A DNA stretch of 64,000 nucleotides from Rhyacophila brunnea (lineage: Eukaryota; Arthropoda; Insecta; Trichoptera; Rhyacophilidae), in NCBI GenBank assembly GCA_022495005.1, contig JAGYXB010001097.1, positions 432,854 to 496,853 on the forward strand. Direction: 5' to 3'. Each line of letters begins with the position of its first letter. Positions within the stretch are counted from its first letter, which is position 1. The notes beneath the pieces are model-generated. The model had not been told where the DNA came from. It ran no database searches and worked only from the letters and a program-made list of their open reading frames with translations. The position numbers and the translations under genes are program-made. Below, in pieces: positions 46,361 through 57,917 of this stretch.

Positions 46361-46885
46361 ACAAGTGTACGTAAAACATTTCACCGTGAGCTTTCTTATC
46401 GGAAAGAGATGACGTATAGATATACTACACGGTCTCCAATTTTATTAAATTCAATATGAACATTAATTCAATTTTCATAGCTAATTTTGGTAAAATTCAC
46501 GAATTCAAGAATGAAAACCTAACCTAACAAATAATCCAGTATATTGTAACAGTATAATAATCCAGGGCTATTTTAAAAATTCGTTTGCTGCTGGCTCCTA
46601 TAAAGTATAAACCGACAAGAACCGTGTTTTATTTATACATAATTTTTTTGTCAGTAGGTACTATTATACGACCCAAAGAGGTTGGACGGTCTGTGGACAT
46701 ATATTTCCGATACAACATTTCACGGTGAAGTGTGATACGGCAAACTGCATACGTACAAGTTTCCGGACACGATCCGAAACAACACTGAATCCACGATTAT
46801 TAACTAACTACTTATTCTAAGTAAAGAAACACTAGCAAACTCTCACTATTTTTTTAAACAACAAAAAGAAATAATTCATACACAG
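46361..46885 (-). mobile_element. family C, near-complete copy
   Basis: It runs from 'acaagtgtacgtaaaacatt' to 'aaacaacaaaaagaaataat' and includes 'ttcacggtgaagtgtgatac', 'cgatccgaaacaacactgaa' and 'ttctaagtaaagaaacac'. The extension past the 'tttccggacacg' block matches 52950-53065, so the family is longer than most copies suggest. It abuts the hAT copy ending at 46343. Confidence 0.78.
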
Positions 46886-47020
46886 TGTTTTCAATGTATG
46901 TTTGGACCTAAATGGTAGAGTAAGTGGCTAAGCTCCATTTCTCTAAATAACAAAAAAAATGTTAATACAACCTACCTATAGGCCTGCATTATCTTCTTAA
47001 AATCGGAGATGGTTTAACAG
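46868..47020 (+). mobile_element. family S SINE, body fragment
   Basis: 'tttggacctaaatggtagag', 'agtggctaagctccatttct' and 'aaaaatgttaatacaacc' follow the family S body. The tRNA-like head is missing. It preserves the TTAA that was the target of family B in the copy at 11305. Confidence 0.7.
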
Positions 47021-49489
47021 GCAATTACTGATCACTATTTCAATCAACAATAATTTTCATGTTAGGTATATTTATTTGTTTTCGCAGCCGTGAAATATTT
47101 TCACCGGTGCGGTGCGCAAGTGTAAAAAAGTGTTGGGAAACACTGATCTAGATACTTAAGAAGATCTCTTGTTTTTTTTCTGAATATAAATAATAAACAG
47201 AACTATTGTGTACCTACCTACTCAAGTTTGTAACATTGAATAATGATACAGTGTGTACAAAATGTCAGCTGTGTGGAGTCCACAAATCACTTGAGTGAGT
47301 ATTTTTTTTGTAATTTGGCAACTGGCCAGAGCACGAGACAAAGAAACTGATGAATCAATTCGGCAGACGGAGGTCCGGCGAATTAAGCGTATTTTAAAAT
47401 CCACGAGATAGAAAATGAAGAATGATTGAGGCAGGTCGATGACTTTGGATTTCTTAAATAAATTAAAATAAAATTTATCCAATAGTTGCCAGTTAAAAAG
47501 CCCCATTGAATATCAATGCGAAAGTGAACACGTTTTGCAGTGTCCAAAGCCCATTTTGGTCAGGCCGCGGCACGAAACTGTGAATTTCATTCGTAGTGCT
47601 AGTACTTAATTGTTTATAGTTCGAATGCACTATGGGAAACTGATCGTATTAGAAAATGGTGATTGTTTCATATTTAAATAAATGGTAATACGTACAAATG
47701 AGATATGCAATCGAAAATCTTCATTTACTGCGAGCAGGTTACCGCATTGCGTTAGAAAATAATCAAAAACAAGCACTACCATCGTAACTCGCAATTCGAT
47801 GCCGCAGCCTGACTGTAGAAGGCCTTGCTAGTTGCTACACACCATACTTGATAGTATTTTTTTAATAGGCGGAATATGACAACAATGCATTGATACACCA
47901 TTCCATAGGTACTATACATACACTAGCAGATCATAAAAAGTGTACTTTTCCAAAAAATACATTTATACATTTAACACTTAACGAAAACACTATACATTTA
48001 ACAAAAACCTATAAAGTTGTGATCAAATTGAGTTGCATGTCACGTCACCGTCAGGGCGACAAATTTAGTATATGGTTTCATTCATTAATTTGGAGGATAT
48101 TTTGAATGATCACCACCTCTCTAAATTAAATTACAGAGAAAGCCAACTCTAATGTATTAGTATTTTGAATTATTATTAATTATTCATGCTAATTTCAATT
48201 AATTTTAACAGTTTCTACGTTTGCGTACTGTAAAATTACCTGCAATATTATATCCATAGATAATATTTTGAACAGAACCCAACCTGCAGACCATAGATAA
48301 TAAACAATATTCTTACATAAAATACATAGTGCCAACCACTAAAAACAAAATACGTGATTTTGACATGATTAGAAAAAGTGTAGGCATGTGGAATATGATA
48401 AAAACGTTCAAAGCGTCATGCAGGTGTCTGTGTGGTGCGGTTCAACGTGAGGTGACCTCATTATTGTTTTAGTGATTACGGCAGATTTTGCCAACTGACA
48501 ATGTTCGTTTAAGTTTAAAGGTTGAAAATGTGCAAGGGGTGGGAATAACATTTTAAACACCAAGAAAAACGACATTGCACACTTTCTCCCGTAGCAGCTT
48601 TGAGCTTACTGTGTCGTCACGTGATATTCCGCGACATGCACCATAATATTATATTTCGCGCTTTAGAATCACTTGTATTGCAATCTTTACCGTGTGATTG
48701 AAAGTAGTTTTAACCTAATTACAAATTGTTTATTCAGTGTTATAACAGCTTCGATTTATTCTATTTTGAGTATCTAACCTAGCAAGAAATTGTCTCAATT
48801 ACTTTTCTCCAATGGCGATCAAGCATATAACCCCGTCAACCGAATATATACTGCAATAAAAACTGGCTATCATTTAAGCGAAATATTTTTTTAAAGTAAA
48901 GAATTAGACATTTATTTATCATGAGATTAAATAGACTGTGAAAATATCTATTTGACTTAAATGCATTAAAATTTTGCCAACGAAGATAAACTTCTTATCA
49001 GACAAATCCGATTAATAAGTAGCTCACAGAATAACGTATAAATAAAGTTGAACAGAGACTAACTAACCAGTAATTTACATAATGCAGAAAAATCCAGTTA
49101 AAATAAGATTATACTTCTGTTTCTTGTTGGTCCATTAAAACAATTTCAAACTTTAGTGCTTGAAAGAACTTAGTATGCCCATTACCGACAAAAAATATCA
49201 ACCTTCCTTCGTTAAATGGACCACTTATTCCACATAATTTAATAACGATCAGGTGATGAGGCAGACATGAAAATTTTGGGGGTTAAAAATTAAGTTCATA
49301 ATAATTATATTCAAAATACATTATAGTTTTCATTATGGCACCATCATTCCGGTACGCATTGAATTTTTACACAAGACAGATCTCTTATCTTTCAGGTGTA
49401 AAAAAACTGCACCGCGCAGAAGTGATACCTACTGCTGCAAAAGCGCAACAACAAACAATGTAAACAACGATTTTCTACGGGGAACTCAT
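47021..49489. other. intronic DNA, nothing recognised
   Basis: The longest stretch in the window without an identifiable element. Frames at 47222-47506 and 47890-48105 have no motif. Confidence 0.45.
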
Positions 49490-49793
49490 AAATAATGGGA
49501 ACTGAAATACCTAACGGGTATGGAGATGATGCAGGCAACCGATCTCGAGTAAGGAAGAATACGCGATAAATTTAAACACGTGTCAAGAAAACGTCATACG
49601 TCGAATACTGACAACTGTTCTCGGTTTACGCATTGATGCTCATTTAATATTGGTGTATTACACACGCTATTGCACGTCTATAATGCGTGCTTCATTTTCG
49701 TAGGACACTCACACATTTAAAACCCTGTGTCAAAATTTACTGTATTGGTATATATTATAGCCTATCGGAATTATATTATTTATTATCTGTTTT
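49490..49793 (-). mobile_element. repeat family G, copy 3
   Basis: Reverse orientation: 'aaataatgggaactgaaata', 'tcgtaggacactcacacatt', 'tagcctatcggaattatatt', 'tattatctgttt'. About 300 bp, as in the other copies, so this length is probably the full element. Confidence 0.8.
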
Positions 49794-49929
49794 GTGATTT
49801 TCTATCATTATGAACTTGAAAACACCATTCCAGTTGTTCTGGCATATAGTACAAAAAGGCCTGGAATCAATGTTGTTTTTTGTCATAAATTAAACACAGT
49901 TAACTGAGGCAAAAAGTACACATTTTCAT

Positions 49930-50240
49930 CCACATCATAAAAAGATTACATGGGGCCTCCACGGAGTGGAGGTTTGTATTGACAGATTTTTGTTTTCACG
50001 AGAAATGGATATTAGCCACTTGCTCAACATAATTATTATGCCGGGTCCACACTGGCAACATTTCGCGCGACAGCCTCGTTAAATTTTACGATAATTATCA
50101 TACTTATCGTAAAATTTAACGAGGTTGTCGCGCGACATGTTGCCAGTGTGGACCCGGCATTAGGTTACATACTCTCGACTCCAAACACACATTGAAAAAC
50201 AATGTGTATTTTCCAGACTCACGACATTATAAGCCATCGT
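49930..50240 (-). mobile_element. family S SINE, minus strand, with hairpin insert
   Basis: Read on the minus strand it has 'acattgtttttcaatgtgtg', 'gttgagcaagtggct', 'aacaaaaatctgtcaataca' and 'cctccactccgtgg'. The body is split by a hairpin element at 50039-50159. The head is largely eroded at 50200-50240. Confidence 0.75.
50039..50159. mobile_element. near-perfect palindromic MITE, TTA-flanked
   Basis: TGCCGGGTCCACACTGGCAAC at the left is exactly mirrored by GTTGCCAGTGTGGACCCGGCA at the right. The match continues through CGCGCGACA and CTCGTTAAATTTTACGATAA. Arms are about 55 bp with two or three mismatches. TTA flanks both ends (50036-50038 and 50160-50162), as for Harbinger-type elements (TWA). 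It interrupts the SINE at 'cctaTTAggt'. The near identity of the arms suggests a recent insertion. Confidence 0.85.
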
Positions 50241-51316
50241 GGGCTTAATTAGTGTTCACCTACCACCAATTTATTGAATGATGATTACTATATCAAATAA
50301 CATTCAAGTGATTATAATTCTTGCATTTGGCCAGTTTTAAATTAACGAAAGTAAGTATTAATGTATTGGGTAAATAAAGTACAATGCCTTTGGTACACTA
50401 ATTATCTAACAATATTAAGTATTATTGAGTTACCCATATGCTATTAATTATGACTGTTAAAATTCTTGCAAAGAGTGCAGTTTTCAGATTATTTTAAAAG
50501 ATAATTAAAAAAACAAAAAAATAATTGTTTACTCGTATCAGGTAAGTATTTACCTACACCGCTTTTGCAGTAACCGGATCAATGTGCAGTAAATACTTAC
50601 GTAGGTAAGTTTTGGAAACAACTTAGCAAGCAATGAATTAGTAATATTATTCAAATACGATTCACATTCAATCATACTTGCCTCACTTTTGGGTGAAGGT
50701 CTCGCACTTTGTAAGCAGGTAATAAGTATGCTTGCTTACTACTTCAATACTTGCATAATATAGTTATTATGCACACTTTCAGCCGCCAATGGCGTGGACA
50801 CAAAGTTGTCGGCCATGTTAACATTATGCAGAAATACATAACATGGGAAGGTGATAACGAGGGCTTCAACCATCCGAAATGTAATACAAACAATTCTTAC
50901 GAATATGTATATTATATTTTTTACTTCTGTGCATACATAATAAATAATTGATTAAACCAGTTCATAATTATTAAGGCCATGCTTTGGTGAATCAGCGGTG
51001 AAGATGGCAGCACTTTGAAACGGATATGAAGATTTAATTAAGTCATTTAAAATTTGAACACTTTTATCTTTAATTGACTTTGACCCAACCACGGAACAGG
51101 TTGTAATAAAATAGTTTACTTTTCCAACTATCAATATAACTAAAATCATCATAATAATCGCATACAGATTTTTAAACGGAATAATTTCAAATTCGAATTC
51201 AAAAATTTTTTTTTTACAACATGATAGTTAAAAACAAGGAAATAGTATTAAAACAGTGTAAAGAAGAAACAAATACATAAGGTACAAAAATTATAAATCA
51301 TAAAGCACGGAATAAG
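50241..51316. other. intronic DNA, nothing firm
   Basis: 'taagtatttacctac' and 'aaatacttacgtagg' near 50545-50610 form a short inverted pair. No gene signal. Confidence 0.4.
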
Positions 51317-51632
51317 CTAAGACCTAAGTGGACCATATTTTAAGAATTTATAAAACAACGCCCACCTATACTCATTCTCACGTAGGTGGAATATATCAAC
51401 ATCCGAAGCGATTTGTTTGAACAGAGTCATTGCCCTCCCAATTGGCAACCAATGGCAGGTTAGTTCTGTACCTTGGGTGCACAAACAACCAATGCTTCCG
51501 ATTAGTAAGATAGCTATCAGGGACAGACAAGTCAATACCACCAAGGATACCTAAGAGAAAGCCAATTGGATAAAGCCAAGGATAGTACCCATCAGTTTCG
51601 AAGGGTGGAGGTGGCCTGTTAAGATCCGCCAC
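51317..51632 (-). other. unrecognised overlapping open frames, possible frameshifted gene piece
   Basis: Two minus frames overlap. The first begins with a hydrophobic stretch (GYYPWLYPIGFLLGILGGI). The second continues hydrophobic (LTCLSLIAILLIGSIGCL) and then HWLPIGRAMTLFKQIASDVD to a stop near 51317. Joined by one frameshift they would look like a membrane-protein segment. I recognise no family. The first frame runs into the left end of the family A element inserted at 51593, so any gene here is broken. Confidence 0.25.
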
Positions 51633-52141
51633 AAATAGTGCACATTAAACTTTGTTAATCATAGGTATTTGTTTTTATTGAAGGAAGACTACAATTTACA
51701 GATGGTGTCGATTAGTTTTTAAAAGTCAATTAAACCCTGCCTAACAAAACCGTAATGGTTTTGGTATACTTGGGGCGATACAACAAAATTGTGCACACAG
51801 TTTTATTCATATTTATTTGTTTTAGTTGGAATATTACACAAATTGTTCGTTCATTTTTTTTCAAGCCTTGCCTAAATCTAACTATAACAGTACAACAGAT
51901 AAAAAATATTATGATTTAATAGCATAATTTTAGATATTTTATAGATATACCAGTATTTTTTGACTATTATCTATTAAGTATGACTTGGTGTTCGCAGGTT
52001 TTAATTGAATTTTAGAAACTAACCAACGCCGTCTGTAAATTGTAGTATTATTTCAGTGAAAACAAATACCTTTGACTGACAACGTTTAGTGTGCACTATT
52101 TATGGCGCATCTTAACAGCCTACCTCCACCCTTCGCCACAG
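51593..52141. mobile_element. family A non-autonomous hAT, complete copy with 8-bp TSD
   Basis: It starts CAGTTTCGAAGGGTGGAGG and ends CCTCCACCCTTCGCCACAG. A perfect 8-bp duplication GTACCCAT lies at 51585-51592 and 52142-52149. It is 549 bp long and parallels the copy at 7264-7841 throughout. Two clean duplications in two copies fix the family borders and class. Confidence 0.9.
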
Positions 52142-52774
52142 GTACCCATATAACCTCAAATAAAGGAGTCTCAAAAATTTGTTTTGAATTAATACATAAT
52201 ATTATTATAATGTTAAAATGACAAGACGTAAAATGATTAATATGCCATTCCTCGACATACTTTACAACAATGTATGATGGATGCGTCAGTATGCATTTGG
52301 CTATTCAAAAAAATGCATTCTGCACTTCGTCAGACATGTTACTAATTTGCATCTTCTCGACACACACACAAAGCAATGCATATTATATGCGAACGGAAAC
52401 CAGTTGAATTCACAGTTAGTACTGATTATTATTTGTATATTTAAATTTTCCGTTGAATGGCTAAATACTACTTTATAAGAAGATTCGTAATCAAAATAGT
52501 TCTGAGAATTCAGACCGTGGACCTGTTATTTGCTTTAAAAATTTAGAACATACCGGTCTATCCAGCGCACAATTCATTGAAATATTATCATTTACAAACA
52601 AACAATGTACTTAAATTTGCATATATTGTTAATAATCGTAAACGGCTGTTGAGTATGTTGATGGTGGCGAAAACTACTAAGGCCTAAGGCTAAGGATTAT
52701 CCTTGGCAGATCACACATCGGTACTGAACACCATAAAAATGCTATCTTTTATCTGCCTGTGTGGTAGGCTGTAT

Positions 52775-53604
52775 AGTGTATAGATTCGACAAAAACGCAC
52801 TCTAAACTTTGTCACTCATACCTACTTATTTGTTTTCATTCAACTAAAAATACAAATTGCACTTGTACGTATGCAGTAAAATAAGCCGTTTCACACTGCA
52901 CCGTGAAATATTGTATCGGAAATATAAAAAATGTGTACCTATGTATTATTTCTTATGTTTTTTTTGTTTTTTTGTTGTTTAAAAAAACAGTGCGAATCTG
53001 CTAGGTACTGTTTATTTACTTAGAATAAGTAGATAATAACCGTGGATTCAGTGTTGTTTCGGAGCGTGTCCGGAAACTTGTACGTATGCAGTTAGCCGTA
53101 TCACACTGCACCGTGAAATGTTGTATCGGAAATATATGGCCGTATATTAAAGACCTCTTTGGGTCGTATAGTACTGACATAAATTTCATGTCTAAATAAA
53201 ACACGGTTCAGTTTACACTTACACAGGAAGCCAGCAGCAAACAAATTGTGAAAATAGCCGATATACTGGATTATTTGTTAGGTTATGTTTTCATTCTTGA
53301 ATTCATGAATTTTGCCAAAATCAGATATGAAAATTGAATTAATGTTCATATTTAATCTAATAAAATTGGAGACCGTATAGTTTACATTCACCTCTTTCCG
53401 ATAAAAAAGCTCACGGCGAACTGTGCCACGGTGAAATGTTTTACGTACAATTTACATGTACATAATCAGCTTTCAAAATTGAATCTTGCCGCCATCTGCA
53501 GTTTGAATTTATAGTTCAATGAAAACAGATAATTATGACTGACAAAGTTTAGTGTGCACAATTAATGTCGGATCTCCGCAGCGTTACTCCCTCCTTCGCC
53601 ATTG
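52775..53604. mobile_element. family A copy split by family C
   Basis: The left arm of family A ('ctctaaactttgtcactcat' to 'aaaaatacaaattgca', 52800-52862) and the right arm ('gccatctgcagtttgaattt' to 'ctccttcgccat', 53489-53604) lie on either side of a family C element (52863-53461). The simplest reading is insertion of C into A. The left tip of A is eroded. Confidence 0.62.
52863..53461 (+). mobile_element. family C, longest copy
   Basis: About 600 bp. The block 'cttgtacgtatgcagt...cactgcaccgtgaaat...tgtatcggaaatata' occurs twice in direct order (52863-52930 and 53082-53145). The right end carries a related block in inverted order: 'tttccgataaaaaagctcac', 'acggtgaaatgttttacgta', 'caatttacatgta'. 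The ends therefore form partial inverted repeats. No ORF, so it is non-autonomous and of unknown class. The mid part includes TTAGG-type units in other copies. Confidence 0.78.
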
Positions 53605-53860
53605 GGTGGAAGTGAAAGAAATTATCGACAACCACAAGTATATGCTGTCAACTAAGTCATCTGATCCACAGATATATGCTGTCAAAGCTGGCGAACGAAG
53701 AGTAAAATTATTGAGACATCTGATACAGATTGGAAAGTTATAAAAAATACGTTGAACAAACTGCTTTTATAACTATGTATTTCAAAATTAAACGATCAAA
53801 CTGCCACGCATAGAGTCATTAGTCCAGTTGATTCGAAGAGCTTAGTGACTTTTCATTCGT

Positions 53861-54190
53861 CATAAAGACTTCAGTTGAGGCATGGTCTAAAAAGATCGTG
53901 ACTGGGCGATGCGCGGATTGCGGGTCGCGGGTGCAAATGACACAAGCCGAACGAAATATAATTTGTCATAAAATAATAGTATACCTATTCATTGACATGT
54001 TTTCTTAAGTACATACGTAAAGTTTTTTAGTTATCTTTACACGATTTAAGAATATTTTCATCCGACACCATGACTAAACGAATCGACGTGCAGACACCTT
54101 GACACTCGCTCTCCGAATGGCAACGCGGCCGTAATTTCGTTCCACATTCAGTTGAAAATTATTTGCCGTTTCACTTATGTACGCTCTTAA
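53861..54190 (+). mobile_element. family B MITE, copy 4
   Basis: The start is eroded (CATAAAGACTTCAGTTGAGG). The end is intact at TTAA 54187-54190. It lacks the 'catgcgtccatttaatgtt' block and carries a duplicated 'gcgggt'. It is joined head to tail with copy 5. Confidence 0.8.
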
Positions 54191-54548
54191 GGCTATACTT
54201 CAGTTGAGACATGGTCTAAAAAGATCGTGGCTAGGCGATACGCGGATTGTGCAAATGACGAGTGCCGAACGAAATATAATTTGTCATATAAATCCAACAT
54301 GCATCCATTTAATGTTCTGTTTATTGTTCTATTAGTAACAATAATAATATATTCATTGACATGTTTTCTTTTTCAAGTAAATGGGTAACGTTTTTTAGTC
54401 ATCTTTACACGATTTAAGAATTGATACCCCTGTCGCCATCACGAAACAAATTGACGTGTTCACACATCGACGTTCGCTCTCCGATTGCCAGCGAGTCCAA
54501 AATTTCGTCGCACCTATTATTTGCCGTTTCACTGAAGTACCGTCTTAA
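54187..54548 (+). mobile_element. family B MITE, copy 5
   Basis: From TTAAGGCTATACTTCAGTTG to the TTAA at 54545-54548 (362 bp). The inverted ends TACTTCAGT and ACTGAAGTA are clear here. It shares the TTAA at 54187-54190 with copy 4. Confidence 0.88.
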
Positions 54549-55954
54549 TAAGTTATCGAAATCTCTTTTCTTCCTGCATTATAGGACGATTGAACATCGT
54601 AAAATCAAGTAACATTGAACGATATCGTTATAAAATAAAATCTAATCGGAGTTGTACTTTTTTACATCCATCCGCTTTGTGCATCAAAACAAGACAAAGC
54701 CAACCGCTTGCAACATACCTACACGTCATTGTAAACCGCGTAATTAAATCCTTTGTAAACGGGTTTAAAGTGCCTAACTGGTAAACCAGCTGTCTGTGCA
54801 GTTGTCCTAAGCAGCGACACAGTGCATAGTGCTTAATTCGTAATTTGTTCAATTCAATTCATTGCATCCCAGCCCGGCGCGATTAATGCCGAGGCAATTG
54901 ACAATCGGCGACTTTGTAGCAAGTCCAAAAATCAGATAGAAAAAGCCGCGTGATAACTTACTGTCAAAATAAGAAACAAATTGAAGGTATGAAGTTTTGT
55001 GTCATAAAAATACCAGTTAGTCGTATATTTTCACATCTCCGGGGAGCACTGTAAATTATTAAATAATTGTCAATCCATAGTATGTCTGTAATACTTTGTC
55101 AGGCTTACCATAGATAATGAATGAATTGGAATGACATTGTTTAGTAAGTTTAGTTGGTTAAACCAATCATTTAACTGTGATTGTAACGTTGATTTTCATT
55201 TGAGGTCAAAATAAACAAGCAAATAACGAAGTTATTATTGATATGGAAAATTAACTGCCACGAGTTTCATATTTACGGAAAATCCAAATGCAATTTATAA
55301 ACTGGATTATTAAACTGTTGATATTTTGTTTTGGTTTTTTAAATTCAGTAACTTGAAGTTAGAACCAAACTCGCCAACACAGCAGCGTGCGTGCTACATT
55401 AAATGTGCAATATCTATCTCCCCCGTATGGTTGAGACGTTAACAAGGTCCAGACTTTTGAAGTTTGAGATTTAACACCTCTCGCAGTACACTAGTACGAC
55501 CGCGTTACGATCACCTGAGTGACGGATGTAATCACGAATAAATGTTTCACGTGGCTGGAACATGTGCCCAGGATGCTACCCGAGACTGAGACACTCCGAA
55601 CCTTTATAAATGCACGGTCTCTCACGTGGCGTTGGAACGAGGGAAATAAAATTGTGCGACCAAGCGCTTTCACTGTGCGCTGATACTAGACTACTAGAGC
55701 ATGACAAGGTGGGATAACGACACACCTAAATCTTGAATTACATAACAATGTGCATACTGAGCATGATTTTGAAATCGAATTAACTCTTTTAGATGTGGCA
55801 ACAGTTTCTTGACAGTATAAGGAATGGTCGGTATAGAGATACATATACAGGGAATTACTGATCTGAGAAGGTATTATGCGATGAAACAACAAACAACAAT
55901 TATCTGAACCAACAAAACGTAAATCTCACTGTAGTATAATTGTTGGAAAAGACC
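54549..55954. other. intronic DNA, nothing recognised
   Basis: Overlapping frames at 54590-54852 and 55491-55892 show no motif. No repeat partner noticed. Confidence 0.45.
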
Positions 55955-56085
55955 ACGTGGCATTTGAAAATGCAGCGAACGCGGTGGATTGGCCACGTGT
56001 ACAGAATTCAGGATTTACGAGCAAAGCGGGCCGGGCTAAGTATGTACGTATCCCCTGAGGGCAGGAGAAGTCCTGGATGACCGAA
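55955..56085 (+). mobile_element. RTE-like LINE tail fragment
   Basis: One plus frame reads LKMQRTRWIGHVYRIQDLRA and then EGRRSPGWP. It closely resembles the K-M-Q-x-x-R-W-I-G-H-V-Y block of the minus-strand LINE relic at 9650-10076, so it is probably the same family. Only this block is recognisable, and the following 56090-56190 may be more of the same 3' end. Confidence 0.62.
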
Positions 56086-56397
56086 ATTGAGATTCCTGAT
56101 TGTTTGGTAAAAAATAACAGAAAATCATAAGCGCTGGTTTCTGGCGAAGGTCTGCCAAAGGTCTTAGTGCTAGAAATGGTGATAAAAAGTAAAAGACTAC
56201 CTGCATATGAGGTATGAAGCTATAATTACCTGGGATTTCGAACAAATAGATTACTAATTCAGCACTACGAAGCTTAAAATATTTTCTTCAAACACATCAT
56301 AATCATTCCTTCATTCAAATTTCGTCTACCAACGTGAAATAATATCATGTTTTAGGGTGCTAAAATCGTTACCGTCTTTAGGATTAACGGTACCCAC

Positions 56398-56450
56398 ATA
56401 ACGGTGGGTTTGAAGCAGTGGGTGCTGGTTTGAATCTCACGTCTAGCACA
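56398..56450 (+). mobile_element. possible tRNA-like SINE fragment
   Basis: TGCTGGTTTGAATCTCACG resembles a B box and 'acggtgggtttgaagcagtg' could be a decayed A-box side. The resemblance is weak and no body or tail matches family S. Confidence 0.28.
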
Positions 56451-56654
56451 ATAATCATGTCTGGTTCATTGTGCTTGTGCTAACGAACATTCATTGTAAA
56501 AAAACAATATCGAGGGAAAGGAAGCATTTGAACTGCTTATGAGCGAATTATAAATACAATAAGTACCTACGTCAATCAACTGCATTTTATATCTTCCACC
56601 TCTTATTATCTGAATCTTCCAGCTGAATCAAATTAACATTGGATTTGGTATTAG

Positions 56655-57020
56655 TTAAGAGCATACTTCAGTGAAACGGCAAATAATTTTCAACTATAGG
56701 TGCGACGAAATTTCGGACTCGCTGCCAATCGGAGAGCGACAGTCGAGCTCAATTAATTTGTTTTGTGATGGCGTCGGGGGAATTAATTCTTAAATCGTGT
56801 AAAGATGACTAAAAACGTTACCCATTTACTTGAAAAAGAAAACATGTCAATGAGTATATTATTATTATTATTACTAATACAACAATAAACATAACACTAA
56901 ATGGACGCATGTTGATTTTTTATGACAAATTACGTTTTGTTCTACACGCGTCGTTTGCACAATCTTCGCGTCGCGTAGTCACAATCGTTTTAGACCGTGC
57001 CCCAGCTGAAGTAGCCTTAA
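56655..57020 (-). mobile_element. family B MITE, copy 6 (minus strand)
   Basis: TTAAGAGCATACTTCAGTGA (left) to CAGCTGAAGTAGCCTTAA (right), 366 bp. Same internal blocks in reverse. Its nearest relative is copy 3 (shared 'cgcgtcgcgtagtcac' type sequence at the cargo end). Confidence 0.88.
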
Positions 57021-57173
57021 CCAAATGTTCAATAACCGATTCTTTCAAATTTTCTACAAGTCGGGTCAACTAACCGCGCAACATGGAAGAATCAACAGAC
57101 TTTTTCTATGATGAGATGTTAGCTATTTACCATACCCATTGGGTACGTAGCCTGCATCCACACACACGTTGAT

Positions 57174-57675
57174 CAGCCACGTCCCTAGGCAAAGTGCCGC
57201 CCATAAGCAGGTTAAATACCACCCCTTTTCATTTCAGTTTCAAAATGTCTATTTTATGATTAATTACCGACTATCTCAAACAGACAAATACATCAAAAAA
57301 TCTTTGAATCGGCATGTATACATTCCAGGTACGATGTACTGATAATTAGAGCACTTCCATGAAACGTTCTCTTAAACAGTGATGGTTTTAGGTACGTGAA
57401 GGTCTGTGGCGCTGACAGACCTTTCACCTTTGTGAAAATGTTGCCTGTGCATAATATGTATTAAGTACCATACAATAGTTATGTTGTCAGGATTTGTATG
57501 CTTGTTATTTTTTAAACTTTGTCGATTTCTAATGAAGTGATCGTAGCGTCTGCTTCATTGGAAAATCGCCACTGCTCTCAAAAGTTGTAATATTAAATAT
57601 GTTCTTTCTTTCGCCGCCCTCTATGTGTCGCCCTTATGCAACGCATAACCTCCATAGTTCCAAGGGGCGTCACTG
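57174..57675. mobile_element. hAT-like element related to the one at 60706
   Basis: The left end CAGCCACGTCCCTAGGCAAA, GTGCCGCCC resembles CAGTGACGCCCCTAGACAAA with GTGCCGCCCC at 60706-60760. The right end AAGGGGCGTCACTG is its inverted counterpart. The flanks match only in part (CGTTGATC and CGTGGAAG), so the left border may be off by a base. Non-coding. Confidence 0.65.
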
Positions 57676-57917
57676 CGTGGAAGTACATGGAAGATGGCAA
57701 TACATATTGCAATGGGTATTACAATTCAACAATATTTATGATTATTTTTTAAACTAAAATGTTAATATTTTCTAATGAAGCGACCGCATCGTCTGCGTCA
57801 TTGAAAACCACCATTGCTCTCAAAAAATTGTATTCGTTCCTTCATTTTCCGTCCCTAAGCAACGCATGACCTGCCTACCCCCACGAGGAGTCGTCTATAA
57901 TCGCTGATGTTGGAATC
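57676..57917. repeat. direct repeat of the adjacent hAT right half
   Basis: 'attttttaaactaaaatgtt', 'ttctaatgaagcgaccgcat', 'cgtctgcgtcattg', 'ccattgctctcaaaa' and 'cgtccctaagcaacgcatga' repeat 57508-57655 in the same order. Two diverged halves side by side suggest tandem insertion or duplication of the element's right half. Confidence 0.65.
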
